From: Adiantum capillus-veneris
Taxonomy: Eukaryota; Streptophyta; Polypodiopsida; Polypodiales; Pteridaceae
Length of the DNA: 64,000 nt
Assembly: GCA_014529385.2 (NCBI GenBank)
Contig: CM043947.1
Span: 122,429,391-122,493,390 of the forward strand
Direction: 5' to 3'
The position numbers and the translations under genes were made by a program. Positions within the stretch are counted from its first letter, which is position 1; every line of letters begins with the position of its first letter. Below, one piece after another: positions 1 to 10,253 of the stretch. The notes below the pieces were generated by a model. It worked only from the letters and a program-made list of their open reading frames with translations, ran no database searches and was not told the origin of the DNA.

Positions 1-6
1 GAGACA

Positions 7-987
7 ATGAAAGAGCCAAGTCAGCCAGTGGAGGAGCCAAAAGAGCCTATGGCTGAAACCCAAGATGAGGAAAGCAGGCCTATAGATGAGCAAAAGGATA
101 TGGATGAGGAAAGCAGGCCTAGGGATGAGGAAACCGATATGGATCAGGCAAGGATGTATGAGGCAAGCCGATCAACCGAGGGAGAGGAAAAGACCTTGGA
201 GGAAACCTTGAATGAGGCAGAAACAGCCATGGGGGAGACCCCTGATGAAGATGTGAATGATGACTATGAAGATAAAGCAGAGGAGAGCAACAACGACATG
301 AACACTACAGAGACCCAGTATGGACCCTTGCTACCTGTAGATACGGTTGTTCCGGTAATGTCTATTCAAGTATGGCAAAATATGTTCAGCTTCTAACTAC
401 TTATATGTACTTGTCAACTTTTACAGAGGTTGATTATCTTGGACGTCAATGGATTGCTGCTGATGCGGGTGCCTCTCGGTGACAGAGAACCCTTTGAGGA
501 TTTGCAAACGTTTCGGATGGGAACTTGTCGAGTCGTGGTTCGAGGAACCAAGGAATTTATTCAATTTCTTCTTCCGCGCTTCAGAGTTGCCATATGGTCT
601 TCAATGCAAAGGCAAAACTTGTCGCCACTACTTGCAATAGTTTGCAGCGTATGCCACGCTCACACGTCAGATTTTGCCTTTTTGTATTATCAAAGAAAAT
701 ACGTTACCGTTGAGGGCCACTACCACCCTAAAAAACCACACTTACCTCTTTTGTACAAACCGTTTAGCCAAATCGGTGTACCCTTTGATGCAACTAATAC
801 ACTACTGATTGATGATACTCCTGAAAAGGGAGAACTAAATCCGTCGGGAACAACTATCTCACCACCTTCTTTCGAGGGGCATTCCTTCGATTTTTACCTT
901 GAAGACATTTTGATTCCATACTTACAGAAATTGTATCTCAGTCCATTGTTCACGGACGAGTTTGCACTTTCTAATGAATTAAGATGA
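7..987 (+). CDS. Plant FCP1-homology (HAD/CTD phosphatase-like) protein, two exons, 5' end possibly outside the window
   Basis: Seen: an acidic, Glu/Pro-rich N-terminal part (7-369) joins a C-terminal FCP1 domain (427-987) through a GT...TTACAG intron of only 57 bp (370-426); the reading phase is kept. Domain motifs are ILDVNGLLL near the exon start, AIWSS, and LLIDDTPEK followed by NPSGTTISPP. Known: HAD/FCP1 enzymes use DxDxT. The DxNG form is characteristic of a plant FCP1-like subfamily; loss of the second Asp removes the usual acid/base. Inference: nuclear or cytosolic protein, catalytically weak or binding-only. The start at 7 is simply the first ATG; the acidic region probably continues upstream. 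A (GA)22 array lies just after the stop. The family assignment is strong; catalytic status is uncertain. Confidence 0.8.
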
Positions 988-1017
988 CTCTTCTATCATG
1001 TCTTTGTCTTGTCTAAC

Positions 1018-1020
<3 letters not shown>

Positions 1021-1064
<44 letters not shown>
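1021..1064. repeat. (GA)22 microsatellite
   Basis: Perfect dinucleotide array 34 bp past the stop of the FCP1-like gene, probably within its 3' UTR or just beyond. Confidence 0.95.
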
Positions 1065-1068
<4 letters not shown>

Positions 1069-1187
1069 ACATGGTAAAGAAATGTATTTCAAGCACACTT
1101 TTTCACAGGGCACAATTGAAAAATGAGCTCAATAAACTTCATGTCTTGAAAGTCATTTGTATACACTTGGGTTCACAAGAATATCTG

Positions 1188-2605
1188 TTACATTGACACT
1201 ACTTCAACCCGACCATCCAACTCTTTGCACAAAATATCTTTTTCCCTTCGCCGCATCACCTTACGGCCAGCTAGGAAAAAGGAAAAATCTGATAGGTCCT
1301 TGTCCATTGACTCTTCAATTATGTCATGTCGCAAATGCTGAAGACTGCATAGCTCCCTTATTGTAACCACCAACAGTAGGCCATGATCTTTATCAATCAC
1401 TTCCACATCCACAGCAGGATTATCTTCCAAACCTGCAGAAACCTGGTCCATAGGAATGTACTTACCGTTGAGCATTTGTGATCGCATATACCAAAACGAG
1501 AGTAATAGTGATTGGCTTGCAATCATGTACTTGACAACTAGAGTATCAAGCGCGACCTCGCACCGTAAACCAACCTCTTCCTTTGCATACCATCCTCTGT
1601 CAAGAAGTTTGTCACAGGATGACTGCTGAAATGACTTGCACATGAACATAGTTTTCGTAACTCGGATGTTGTAGCTATGAAACAGCTCTATGAAGAGTGC
1701 AACAGGACAGAAGTTTGCAATTCTAACCAGTTTGGTGGGAATAGAGCTACGTAGAGACCTTTGTATATCCTTGTAGAGCTTACTTCGCATTGCCTCCACC
1801 ATTGTTTCCTCGGGAGCTGGCCAGTCCACAGTGTTCCAATCGGTTGGTAGAGGCACTTTCACCAACATGCCATTCTTATTCTGTGAGCTGAGTTGGTAGA
1901 AGTGGTCATAAAAAAATATTCCCTCATCAGCCAGTCTTTTGCTGCTCCTCCCTGAATACTATAGAGAACCAATGTGGGCATGAACAACATGGAAGAGGCC
2001 TATTATGCACTCCACAGGCTCCCATTTCTCATAAGAAGAGGGATAAACATTTGCAATATATATAAGAAGAGTTAAACTAAGAGTATCAATAAGTACAAAT
2101 GATAAATCTAATGTAATTGAGCTGTGAAGAATGGAGACATTGCTCATAACAAACGGGAGAAACATTGCAAAATATATAAGAAAAGTTATAATGAGAGTAT
2201 CAGTAAGTTCACATGTCAAGAGTACTTACAATTGCAACGTGGTTGATGTATATCTGATACATTTCCACCGTTTGCTATCACCTCTGAATGAGTAAACACA
2301 TGCTGAACAAGAACTTTCTTTACAGATCTTTTGCCGATTTCAACTTTGAAATCCAACACTCTGGCCTTCCATGCTGAGCGGTAAACGTTGATACCACTAG
2401 ACCTCTTGGGTCTTCTTGGTTGCATGAGGACCCATGAACCTTTGTTCCTTTGTCCAACCCATTGGTTCTCTGCACTTATTGAAGCTGGTATTGTAATTGA
2501 GGATATGCTACTACTTGGCCTTCTAGGCAAAGTGCAGTTGTTGGTTGTTGGTGTGAGAGACAGTAAACACCTGGAGCCTCTTGGGGGAGAAGACGTGGAC
2601 GCCAT
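1188..2605 (-). CDS. Unrecognised two-exon protein, possibly plastid-targeted
   Basis: Seen: exon 1 (2605-2230) ends at a clean donor (AATT|GTAAGT) and exon 2 (1951-1188) begins after TATTCAG. The 278-bp intron (2229-1952) joins them in phase 1 without a stop, giving about 381 residues. The N-terminus is Met-Ala followed by a long Ser/Thr/Pro/Arg-rich, acid-poor stretch, as in plastid transit peptides. The centre reads like a folded globular domain (aromatic-rich around the exon 2 start, GIFFYDHFYQL), and the C-terminus is charged (FLAGRKVMRRREKD). I recognise no family. Inference: an expressed host gene facing the FCP1-like gene tail to tail (~200 bp between stops). It could instead be a decayed or captured gene. 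The matching phase across a consensus intron is the main support. Confidence 0.6.
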
Positions 2606-2627
2606 AGCCCTCAGAGAAAAGCTTTAG

Positions 2628-3318
2628 TGGAGGGAGATTCACTTTGAAAGCATTCTAATGGAGGGAAAGTGTTTTAGAATTCCAATATCTTGTGCGGGCT
2701 TAATGGTCACCCTCCAGTATGTTAATGACCATAAGAGAATATCAGAAGTGGGACCACATGCAAGCACCTAAAAGCTCGGTAAAAGGAAGGAAATTATGAT
2801 GCTACAATCCTAGATTCATGAAAGTTTTATGCTATTTTCCTATTTTTTGAGTCTTTCCACGTACTTTCCTACATAACGTAGCCTTCGTGCTCATTGGACG
2901 CGCTCTATTATTCTCTCTTCATATGGCCCTCCAAATGACCTCTGAAATTTCCTAATGCTGCTCTTAGCACTTGTTTAAAGCTTGCTAAGTGGTCATATGG
3001 ATCCCCAGATCCACTGTATTTTCTGACCCATTTTTGAAATCAGCTGGTCTGACACGTCTATTTGGTTCAACTCCCGGTCTCCTGGAGGTTGGTCCTGTTC
3101 CAAGTCCTTCAAACCGGTCTGTTGGAAATAGTGACTCATGTAGCCCTAGATTGGCTTTAGTGTCACCCGATTTTCTTCGTGATGAGGTACTTTCTAGTTT
3201 TTAAACATTACTTTCAAAAGATCTCTTGTGGAGTTCATCTCTTGGAATAGTTTCTGGTCCTTGGCCCAATATCCAATCTCTTATGGAGTACCCTTGGTAT
3301 TTGGTTTGTTCCACCTCC
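2628..3318. other. Intergenic, no supported gene
   Basis: Upstream side of the minus-strand two-exon gene. A short plus-strand open frame at 2989-3204 has no recognisable feature. The first ~150 bp would contain the promoter of the minus-strand gene, but no clear TATA box was picked out. Confidence 0.5.
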
Positions 3319-3957
3319 TCAAAGACTCATCATAACAAAGTTATTGTTATAACAATTCCTAAATAGGTAGGTTGATAGATCTTCTGAACCCTTGTCTTTG
3401 ATTTTGAAGATATAGATGATCTTCATGGGTGTTAATTGTCCTGATTTGGCATGAGAAGTCCATTGAAGATCTTTGATGTTTCTATCCTCCCAACAATAGA
3501 CTCCAATCCTAGGATTATCCGTGCTAAGCCATTTCAAAGGCTTCAAATCAAGTTGATCGTATCCCTCAAATTCTAAAGTTGGTGGTCCTTCTTTTGCTGC
3601 CATATCTGGTATTATGGTATTTACTTATAACCCCCATTTGTCTATCATGTCAGGGTTTTTAACTTGTAAATAATGTGTTCTGTTTTTATCCATATACATG
3701 TTTCCTTGTTTGTTCTCCTTGATTTCCTCTTCAAACTCTATGTCATGGTCATCAATGCGAATAGCATACTCTTCATTAGGATCCAGGTAAACTTGAGCTC
3801 CATGGTGATTAGTCTTATAAAAGGTGAGTATGTGCTTATAATGCACTGTCATTCCAGTTTCTGAATGAGTCGAATAGGAAGACATTTCAGATGTTGATTC
3901 TGAAAAAGTGTATGAGACTTCTTCAAAGATAGTGCCCAACTGATCTCCTTGATTCAC
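3319..3957 (-). pseudogene. Broken ORF of unknown type, ~212 codons with one in-frame stop
   Basis: Seen: the minus-strand frames 3957-3625 and 3603-3319 are the same reading frame interrupted by a single TAA. The first half is Ser/Thr- and acid-rich (IDDHDIEFEEEIKENK); the second has a globular look (LKPLKWLSTDNPRIGVYCWEDR). I recognise no family. It sits beside the palindromic tandem repeats and upstream of old gypsy sequence, so a retroelement accessory ORF or a displaced host fragment are both possible. Confidence 0.35.
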
Positions 3958-4429
3958 ACTCTTTGGTGGATACTCTACTAGCGGTCTCTCCGAATATGCC
4001 TTGATTTGCTAGTATACGACCAGATCTAAGATTTGTATAGACTTGTGAAGCCTTGGGTAGAGTACTTATCGTCGGATTGTCTTGTTATCAGCTTCTTCCA
4101 CTTGACTTGATTGCAACTTTGCCAAGCTTTCAATTCCTTGTCTGCAACCTGATTCTTGTATCAGTTTTAATCAAGTAAGCTATTCTTTCACAAAGGTTGT
4201 ATAATTTTTGCTAATTATTGTGAGTGGTCTATGTGTATCACTTCAATTTGAGCTAAGTAAGTCAATACTTGAGACTTTCAAATTCTACTTTTGCAAAAAT
4301 CCAAAGGACTAATCTGCAATCTGGAAACTAAGTGAACATGTATTAATTTGGATCCGACTGAACCCAAATTGCCCGGTGGCCTTGTATAATGTTGGTCTAA
4401 CATTGTACAAGCTCAAAAGCCCAAATGGT

Positions 4430-5475
4430 ATCTCTGTGCATCAAAAGTAAATAATCGTGATAATTTACTTTTCTCAAATTTTTACACTTTTTGGCTTGTT
4501 TTGCCACGTATGAAAATTGTTAACGTCTCTGGACAAGTTTCACTTAGTTTGAACACAATTTGTTCAAGTTATCAACTATTCCGTGTCCGTCGCAGACTCA
4601 GTTTTTAAGAATCTGGCTTAAGTTCCACTTTTGTGATCCAAATTTCACCAAATTTGATTAACGTGGTCTACTTGATATGCTTGACCTTGTGGTATACTCA
4701 AATGTGCAAAAATGTCCAATTTTGTAGCAAATGTAAATAATTATGTTTATTTACTTCTATTATTTTTATGCAATTTTTTTCCACAATCTTAACACAAATT
4801 GGTTAAGTAGCTCAACTTAAGCTCCTTAGCCAAGTTTTATCAATTTTGGATAATTCTTGTTCAAATGGTCAGAAGTTTTGTGGCTGCAGACTAACTTTGC
4901 AAATTTGGCCACAATTTTCACTCCAATGATCCAAATCTTACCAAATTTGATTTGTGGGCTTAATATAACATGGTAAGACTAGTGGTATGATGGGTTGGTC
5001 AAAAAAGTTGAAAAATGGGACAAAAGTAAATAATCGCGATTATTTACTTCTGGCAAATTTTTGCATCTTTTTGGTCAACTGAGCATGTACACTTGTTTAA
5101 CATATCAATATAAGCCTATAAGTCAAGTTTCACTGAGTTTGAACAAAATTTTCCCAATTTACACTCAAGTTCTCGACAATCAGTGCAGAATTCAGTTTCC
5201 ACCAAGTTTTTGGTCAGTTTGGTGATCCAAATTCTATGGGCCTTTACAAAAGATGTTTGTACACATGCAAAGAGGCTCTGGTATCAAACTTGGTCACTTT
5301 TGAGCTCTAAGTAAATAATCATGATTTTTATTTAGTTTTGGCCTAAAATGAACACTTTTTTCAACTTTTTCAGTGGACAGTCTTTTTATGAACTATTTTA
5401 CGCCTCCGAGTCAAGTCAAAACTTAATTTGGCCTACAATATCAAGAAAAAGTAAATAATCTGAGTTTTTGCAAAC
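4430..5475. repeat. Degenerate ~290-bp tandem repeat, each unit with a palindrome around AATAATCGCGATTATT
   Basis: Seen: the palindrome recurs at about 4445, 4733, 5024, 5308 and 5449 (spacing ~286, 293, 285 and a short 140). The copy at 5024-5049 is a perfect 26-bp palindrome; the others carry changes. Other words recur with the same period, e.g. GATCCAAAT...ACCAAATTTGATT at 4637 and 4928, with a degenerate copy at 5224. The same unit, palindrome included, recurs at 26.16-26.76 kb inside the presumed LTR of gypsy-B1. Inference: a relic LTR of that family. Nothing coding is seen to 5814. Confidence 0.75.
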
Positions 5476-5812
5476 TCTTGAGATTTTACCTCAAATGCGT
5501 CCTTGAGCTTACCCAGTGGTTCATACAACTTTTAAAGCATAATCTCCTGTCGGATTCAATGGTGGAAAGTCTTCTGGTGCTATTTCTAGTCGTAGACCTG
5601 AAATTCTGCACCTTTACATAAACAACTCACAATTGATTCTTTTGGATAGATCAATGTCCCGAGATTCCACATCTGATTCTACTTACCCTACTCCTAGATT
5701 CTATCGCAATGGGGTTGTGGAAAGTGTCCACAAACACTCGTTTTCTTGTTTTTTATGGTTTTCTGAGCCTTGATCTTAAGACTTGTCTCGTCCATCAATT
5801 ATTCTCAAAATC

Positions 5813-5814
<2 letters not shown>

Positions 5815-5847
<33 letters not shown>
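5815..5847. repeat. (GA)n microsatellite
   Basis: Pure AG array immediately upstream of the old gypsy gag remnant. Confidence 0.95.
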
Positions 5848-5850
<3 letters not shown>

Positions 5851-7156
5851 AGTTAAATTTGATGGATGTGAAGCTAAAGGCGCTTACACAAGATGTAAGT
5901 GAGGATTTCTATTTGTTTTTGGATCGTTTTGAATCATGTTGGACAGAGTTAGCAACAACCATGGACATGGCTAATTGGTATTAACTTAAGCTAGATAAGT
6001 TCATGGCATGTCTGCATCCTAAGGTGCGTGAAAAGTTTGATTTGGAAAGCATGGATGATTACAACTGTGTTGTAGCAATTGTACTCTCAAAGAGTAGAAA
6101 GATTAAGAATAAGATTGATCAGAGCATGTCGGGATATGAGATGGTGGTTTCTACCCAATCACAGAGCCCTCGAGATCATGAGAACCAGGGTGTGAGAGTG
6201 GTTTCACAGCATTGGGTGCATATGGTACATGATCTGTTTGAGCAGATGCAGGAATTGCGGCTAAGTGTGATGGATAGAGGTTAGCTAAGAGGAGCAAGAG
6301 GTAGGGCAAGACAATTTCCTGGCAGCACGTGTTATAACTATGGAGAACAGGTTCATTATGCATTTGATTTCCTCCATCCACAGAGAGAAAGAGGTGTCAT
6401 ATACCCACTATTTGGCAGAGGTAGAAGTCAAGGGTAGTTAAACGGCCAAAGAGAGCAGGCAGTAAAGAATCCAATGCCGCCAGTTCTTACAGATGGTGGT
6501 GAAGTCCCTAGATTCAATATCATCAGGGTGGACAAGCTTGACGTCGAGGTTTTGGCTAATTAAAGGGTGAGAGGTGAAAGGAAAAGATAGATGGAGTGAG
6601 AGACCAGAGCTCACAAAGTCAAGGAAAAGGTGTATGAAGGCCAAGAGCAACCAAAAACTAGCAAGAGAAGGAGGCACTGCAAGATTAAATAGGCGGATTT
6701 TCAGATGGGATGTGGTTACCCCAAGTACCTAGTAAGTGATGTGCAAATTCTAAAAGCTAACATTACTTCTGGGTAGTTGTTGGATTTGAATCCCAAACTA
6801 AGAAGGTAGTGGTCCATGAGTGTTAGCACTTGACTCGTGTACATGTGGTGCAGAATATGGCCTTAAAGGTGGGGAGTCTAGTGGATGTTCTTCCTCTTAT
6901 GGATGTTGTCATCGAGAAGAGATGCAGGTACATGCTTATATAGATGGTGGAGCTTAGGTTTGTGTTATGACAAAAGCAGCTATGCAGGAGACCCCGGTGT
7001 CAAGGTGGTAACAAGGTCCAACATGCATATGAGGATGGTTAACCATGCTAAATCAAGGTGTCTGGGTGTGGCTGAAGACGTGAAGGTGAAGGTGATAGGA
7101 ATAGAGTGCTTGATCGAGTCCTTTGTGATGAAATCAAGTGATAATGCATATGCTAT
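5848..7156 (+). pseudogene. 5' part of an old Ty3/gypsy element (gag to protease), split by a younger element
   Basis: Seen: decayed gag core from ~5860 (frames including 6003-6284, Trp/Leu-rich helices). A ruined zinc knuckle near 6327 has Tyr and Phe in two Cys positions. A retropepsin start DGGA at 6943-6954 is followed by TAG where the inner element has Gln, then VCVM. Stops and frameshifts occur throughout. The frame runs to NAYAI at 7156, where the 5' LTR of another gypsy element begins; the missing protease half resumes at 15138. Known: DGGAQ-type proteases occur in plant gypsy elements. Inference: a dead element of the same broad clade as its invader. Its own LTRs were not found. Confidence 0.75.
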
Positions 7157-8474
7157 TGATGGGGGCTTTTCACAAGCCAAGCTCCCATACCCCTCTTCTC
7201 TCGTCCCCACCCCATGGAAACCTCCTCTTAGGGAGGGAGTGATAAAAGGCATTGGAAAAGTAAGAGAAAAAAATAAAGTATGATTATGTAAATATATGAG
7301 AAAGGTAAAATAGGCCACCTCATGCCTGCGGGGCTGCCCATCCCCACCTTGCCTTTTTTTTCTTCACTGTTGCCCCACCGTGTGTCCCTTTTCCTCTCCT
7401 CCACTCAAAAGGTCAACCCCCTCTCTCTTTCCCTTGTCCTTTCTCCTTTCTCTCTCCCCTCAAGCTATCCCACCTCTCACCAATAATGCATTCTAACTCA
7501 CCAATAATACACCCTAACTCACATGCAACTTACCCTATCTTCCAAAATAGTATACCCCACCCCCCCTTTCTCTCTCCTATCATATCCCATGACCCAAATA
7601 CCCCCCCCCCCTCTCTCTAAAGGGCGCCATGTCTCTTTTCTTGTAGCTAAATAACCTCCCCCACACTCACACACACTCAGTTTCACTAAAAAAGGTGCCC
7701 ACAGACCCATCCCCACCCGGTGGTTACCTGAATTTTCTTCTGTTCACACACATCTGCACACAGATTCACCTCTGAACACACTCCCCTCTCTCCCCTCTTG
7801 TAATTACTTTATTCTCCATGTCACCTCTCACTTTTCTTCATCAACCCATCTCTCTCTCTCTTAGTCTCTCTCTCATGAGACTGCTGTTTTGGCACATATA
7901 CACACAGCCAGACAAGTGGGGCCCACAATCACATGGCCTATGTAGATAATGATTTCTTCATTTCTAAATTCTAGAATTTCTCCCCCCTCTTCCCCTATAT
8001 AAAGAGGGGTCACCATCACACTAAACACACACAACATCACCAAAGAGTACACTATGCACTGTGTGTGCCTAGTGCACACACACACACCCACACCATCACC
8101 ATCACCGCAATCACCATGCTCGTCTTGAGCATGACCTCTACACCCCTTGGGCTATGGAAGATGAAGGGCGGCTAAATGAAGGATGATGGTCATAACCCTT
8201 GTGCGAGTCTTCGCCATCATCTCCCACCTATCCGCCATGTGCTCTACCACTCTCTCGCTTCTCATTCCCCTACCCTATGCTCCCCATTTCATTGCCTTAT
8301 TCTCTAAATAAAGCTTGAGGTTTTGTGAGTATGTTTTCTTGCAATGTTTTGCCCATGTGAGGTGTGCGGAATCGCCACCTAGTCTTGTGTTTGGAGTGAG
8401 CTTGTGTATGTGTGAAGGGTGTGCGTATTCGCCATCCTTCTGTGGTGCCTAAGTACTAAGCCGCTATACCCCCT

Positions 8475-8535
<61 letters not shown>

Positions 8536-8739
8536 ATTTCCCTTCCTCTTCATCATTACTCCCAAGCATCCATCTCTCTTGGATGAAAAATTTGTTATGG
8601 TGGTGTGTTGTTTGCGTCCTAGCCGCTGAAGCTAGGTGGTTCCCCCTGTTTGCTTTACTATGACAGGCACGAGGCGCACCATTCGGTCCCCGGTGTTTTA
8701 GAGGCCATCAGGGGTTCGGGGTTCGCTTTGCTCCCGTTA
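7157..8739 (+). repeat. 5' LTR of Gypsy-A
   Basis: Begins TGATGGGGGC and ends CTCCCGTTA (TCA in the 3' copy). Contains a TATA box TATATAAAG at 7997-8005, an AATAAA at ~8306, and a (CT)n array at 8480-8530. It directly abuts the PBS-like site on the right and the interrupted protease of the older element on the left. Confidence 0.92.
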
Positions 8740-8760
8740 TTTGGTGCCCCCACTGAGGAT
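8740..8760 (+). promoter_or_regulatory. Primer binding site of Gypsy-A
   Basis: TTTGGTGCCCCCACTGAGG directly follows the LTR. Its complement reads like a tRNA 3' end: CCA, discriminator A, and an acceptor strand TGGGGGC, implying a tRNA starting GCCCCCA. A second element at ~50.43 kb shares the TTTGGTGCCCCCA core. The tRNA was not identified. Confidence 0.7.
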
Positions 8761-9646
8761 CTTAAAAAAGATCCTCACGCATGGCTTATGGACGCTTCTC
8801 AAGGAGAAGGTGAAAGGTAGATTCCCGGCTACGTACGAGTTAGCCGTTGAGATTGCTCGCCTTAAGGACAAGAAACTGCGAATGAAATCCAAAGAAACCG
8901 AGTCAACAGAAGCAAGAACATCGCGTCAACCAGCAACTAGGACAACCACCATACCACCACCACCGGCTCTTGGGGTAAAAGATGACCAACAAGATATGTT
9001 GGCCCATATTACTGACCAACTGTAGAATTTGTATGTCCACTTAATACAGCAAGGGAGGAGTCAAGAAAGAGATCAAGACCCTGGAAGAGCACGACGACAA
9101 AATAGGGAGTATCATTGCTACAACTGCGGAGAAGACGATCACGGTATGTACTACTGTCCCAAACCACGACAAAACTATAATAGAGGAGGTAGGAGGAACC
9201 AATTGTCACCCCCTAGAGAAAGAACACCCCCACCTCGAGCACCAGCCTCACCAACATAAATTCTACGTCCACCCCAGACACCACTACAAGCATCCATTCC
9301 ACCTCTTCCACCATCCCCACCACCTGATCACCCTGTAAACATCATAAGGCTAGAAGAGAAAGGAAAAGCCGTAGTAGTGGATCCACCTAGAGCAAAGGAG
9401 AGGGACAAGGGTAAGGAGAAGGTAAACTTTTTAGAACCACTTGAGGCCATGACTGTGAAAAGAGCTAGGAGGGAGAAAGCTACACAATCAGATGATGAGA
9501 GAACCATGAGAGGAGAAACTAGCAAGAGGCCATCCAGGCCACGATGGAAATTGGGCATCACTGACTTCCAACTAGGGGAAAGTTCTAAGTACAAGACTCT
9601 CCAAAACAAAGGTAGCCGGAGCAATTTCGGGTTGCAACATGGATGA
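8741..9646 (+). pseudogene. Truncated gag of Gypsy-A with CCHC zinc knuckle
   Basis: Seen: coding-like sequence starts almost at the PBS with what looks like the C-terminal part of Gag. It has a TAG at ~9023 (CAG-type change) and then an intact knuckle CYNCGEDDHGMYYC (CX2CX4HX4C) near 9117-9158. A Pro-rich linker contains a further stop at ~9257, and a charged region leads to the protease in another frame. Known: Gag coats RNA and assembles particles, with its CCHC knuckle binding RNA. The capsid-forming N-terminal part expected of a full-length Gag is absent, so this copy could move only with Gag supplied by another element. Confidence 0.75.
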
Positions 9647-10220
9647 CATCCTTCCAATTGTCGACGTAAACATAAAAGGAAAGAGGGTTGGAAACACCTA
9701 CATTGATGGAGGTGCACAAATCTGTGTAATGAGCGAAGCTATGATGCTTCGATTAGGGCTCGAGGTTGACAGGCCTTCTCCATGCAAGGCAAAGATGGAA
9801 AACAACGCAAAAGTAAAGTGTGTGGGTGTGGTAAGTTCCGTGAAAATAAAAGCTTTCAACACTGAGGTAGAGGTAGATGTTTTTGTAATGCCCACTAAGG
9901 GGAAGGGCTATCCACTAATCTTGGGAAGGCCATGGTTGATGGCCATGAAGGCAAAACAGGACTTGGGTACTGGCCTTCTACGCATGACCGGTAAGAAAGG
10001 GGAGACAATCTACTATGACATGAGGATTGGCAAGCAGAAGCAAATGAATCTGGAAACATCGGCAGATGAAACCACTAGCGAATCTTCCAGTTCTGAGGAG
10101 GAGACCACATCCACCGACGAAAGTGACAGTTCCATTGATGTGATGGGTATCATTATGAAGGATCCACAAAGGGTAAGCACAACTGGTGATCCATCACCAA
10201 AAGGGAAACCCAATGAATAG
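9639..10220 (+). CDS. Retropepsin-like protease of Gypsy-A
   Basis: Seen: 193 codons, open. Active-site motif YIDGGAQICVM near residues 22-32 and the flap/C-terminal motif PLILGRPWL near residues 90-98, followed by a Ser/Glu-rich acidic linker. Known: gypsy proteases are retropepsins that dimerise through a D-T/S/G-G-A loop; the DGGA form is common in plant Tat/Athila-type elements. The frame overlaps the end of the gag remnant but is shifted, so either a frameshift mutation or a programmed shift separates them. The ORF ends about 35 bp before the RT frame. Confidence 0.85.
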   Translation: MDDILPIVDVNIKGKRVGNTYIDGGAQICVMSEAMMLRLGLEVDRPSPCKAKMENNAKVKCVGVVSSVKIKAFNTEVEVDVFVMPTKGKGYPLILGRPWLMAMKAKQDLGTGLLRMTGKKGETIYYDMRIGKQKQMNLETSADETTSESSSSEEETTSTDESDSSIDVMGIIMKDPQRVSTTGDPSPKGKPNE

Positions 10221-10253
10221 GAGAGCAAATCACCTGGCCTAGGAGGAAGTAGG

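Noticed and set aside
2388-2627. 79-codon plus-strand frame
   Set aside because: Antisense shadow of exon 1 of the two-exon minus-strand gene.
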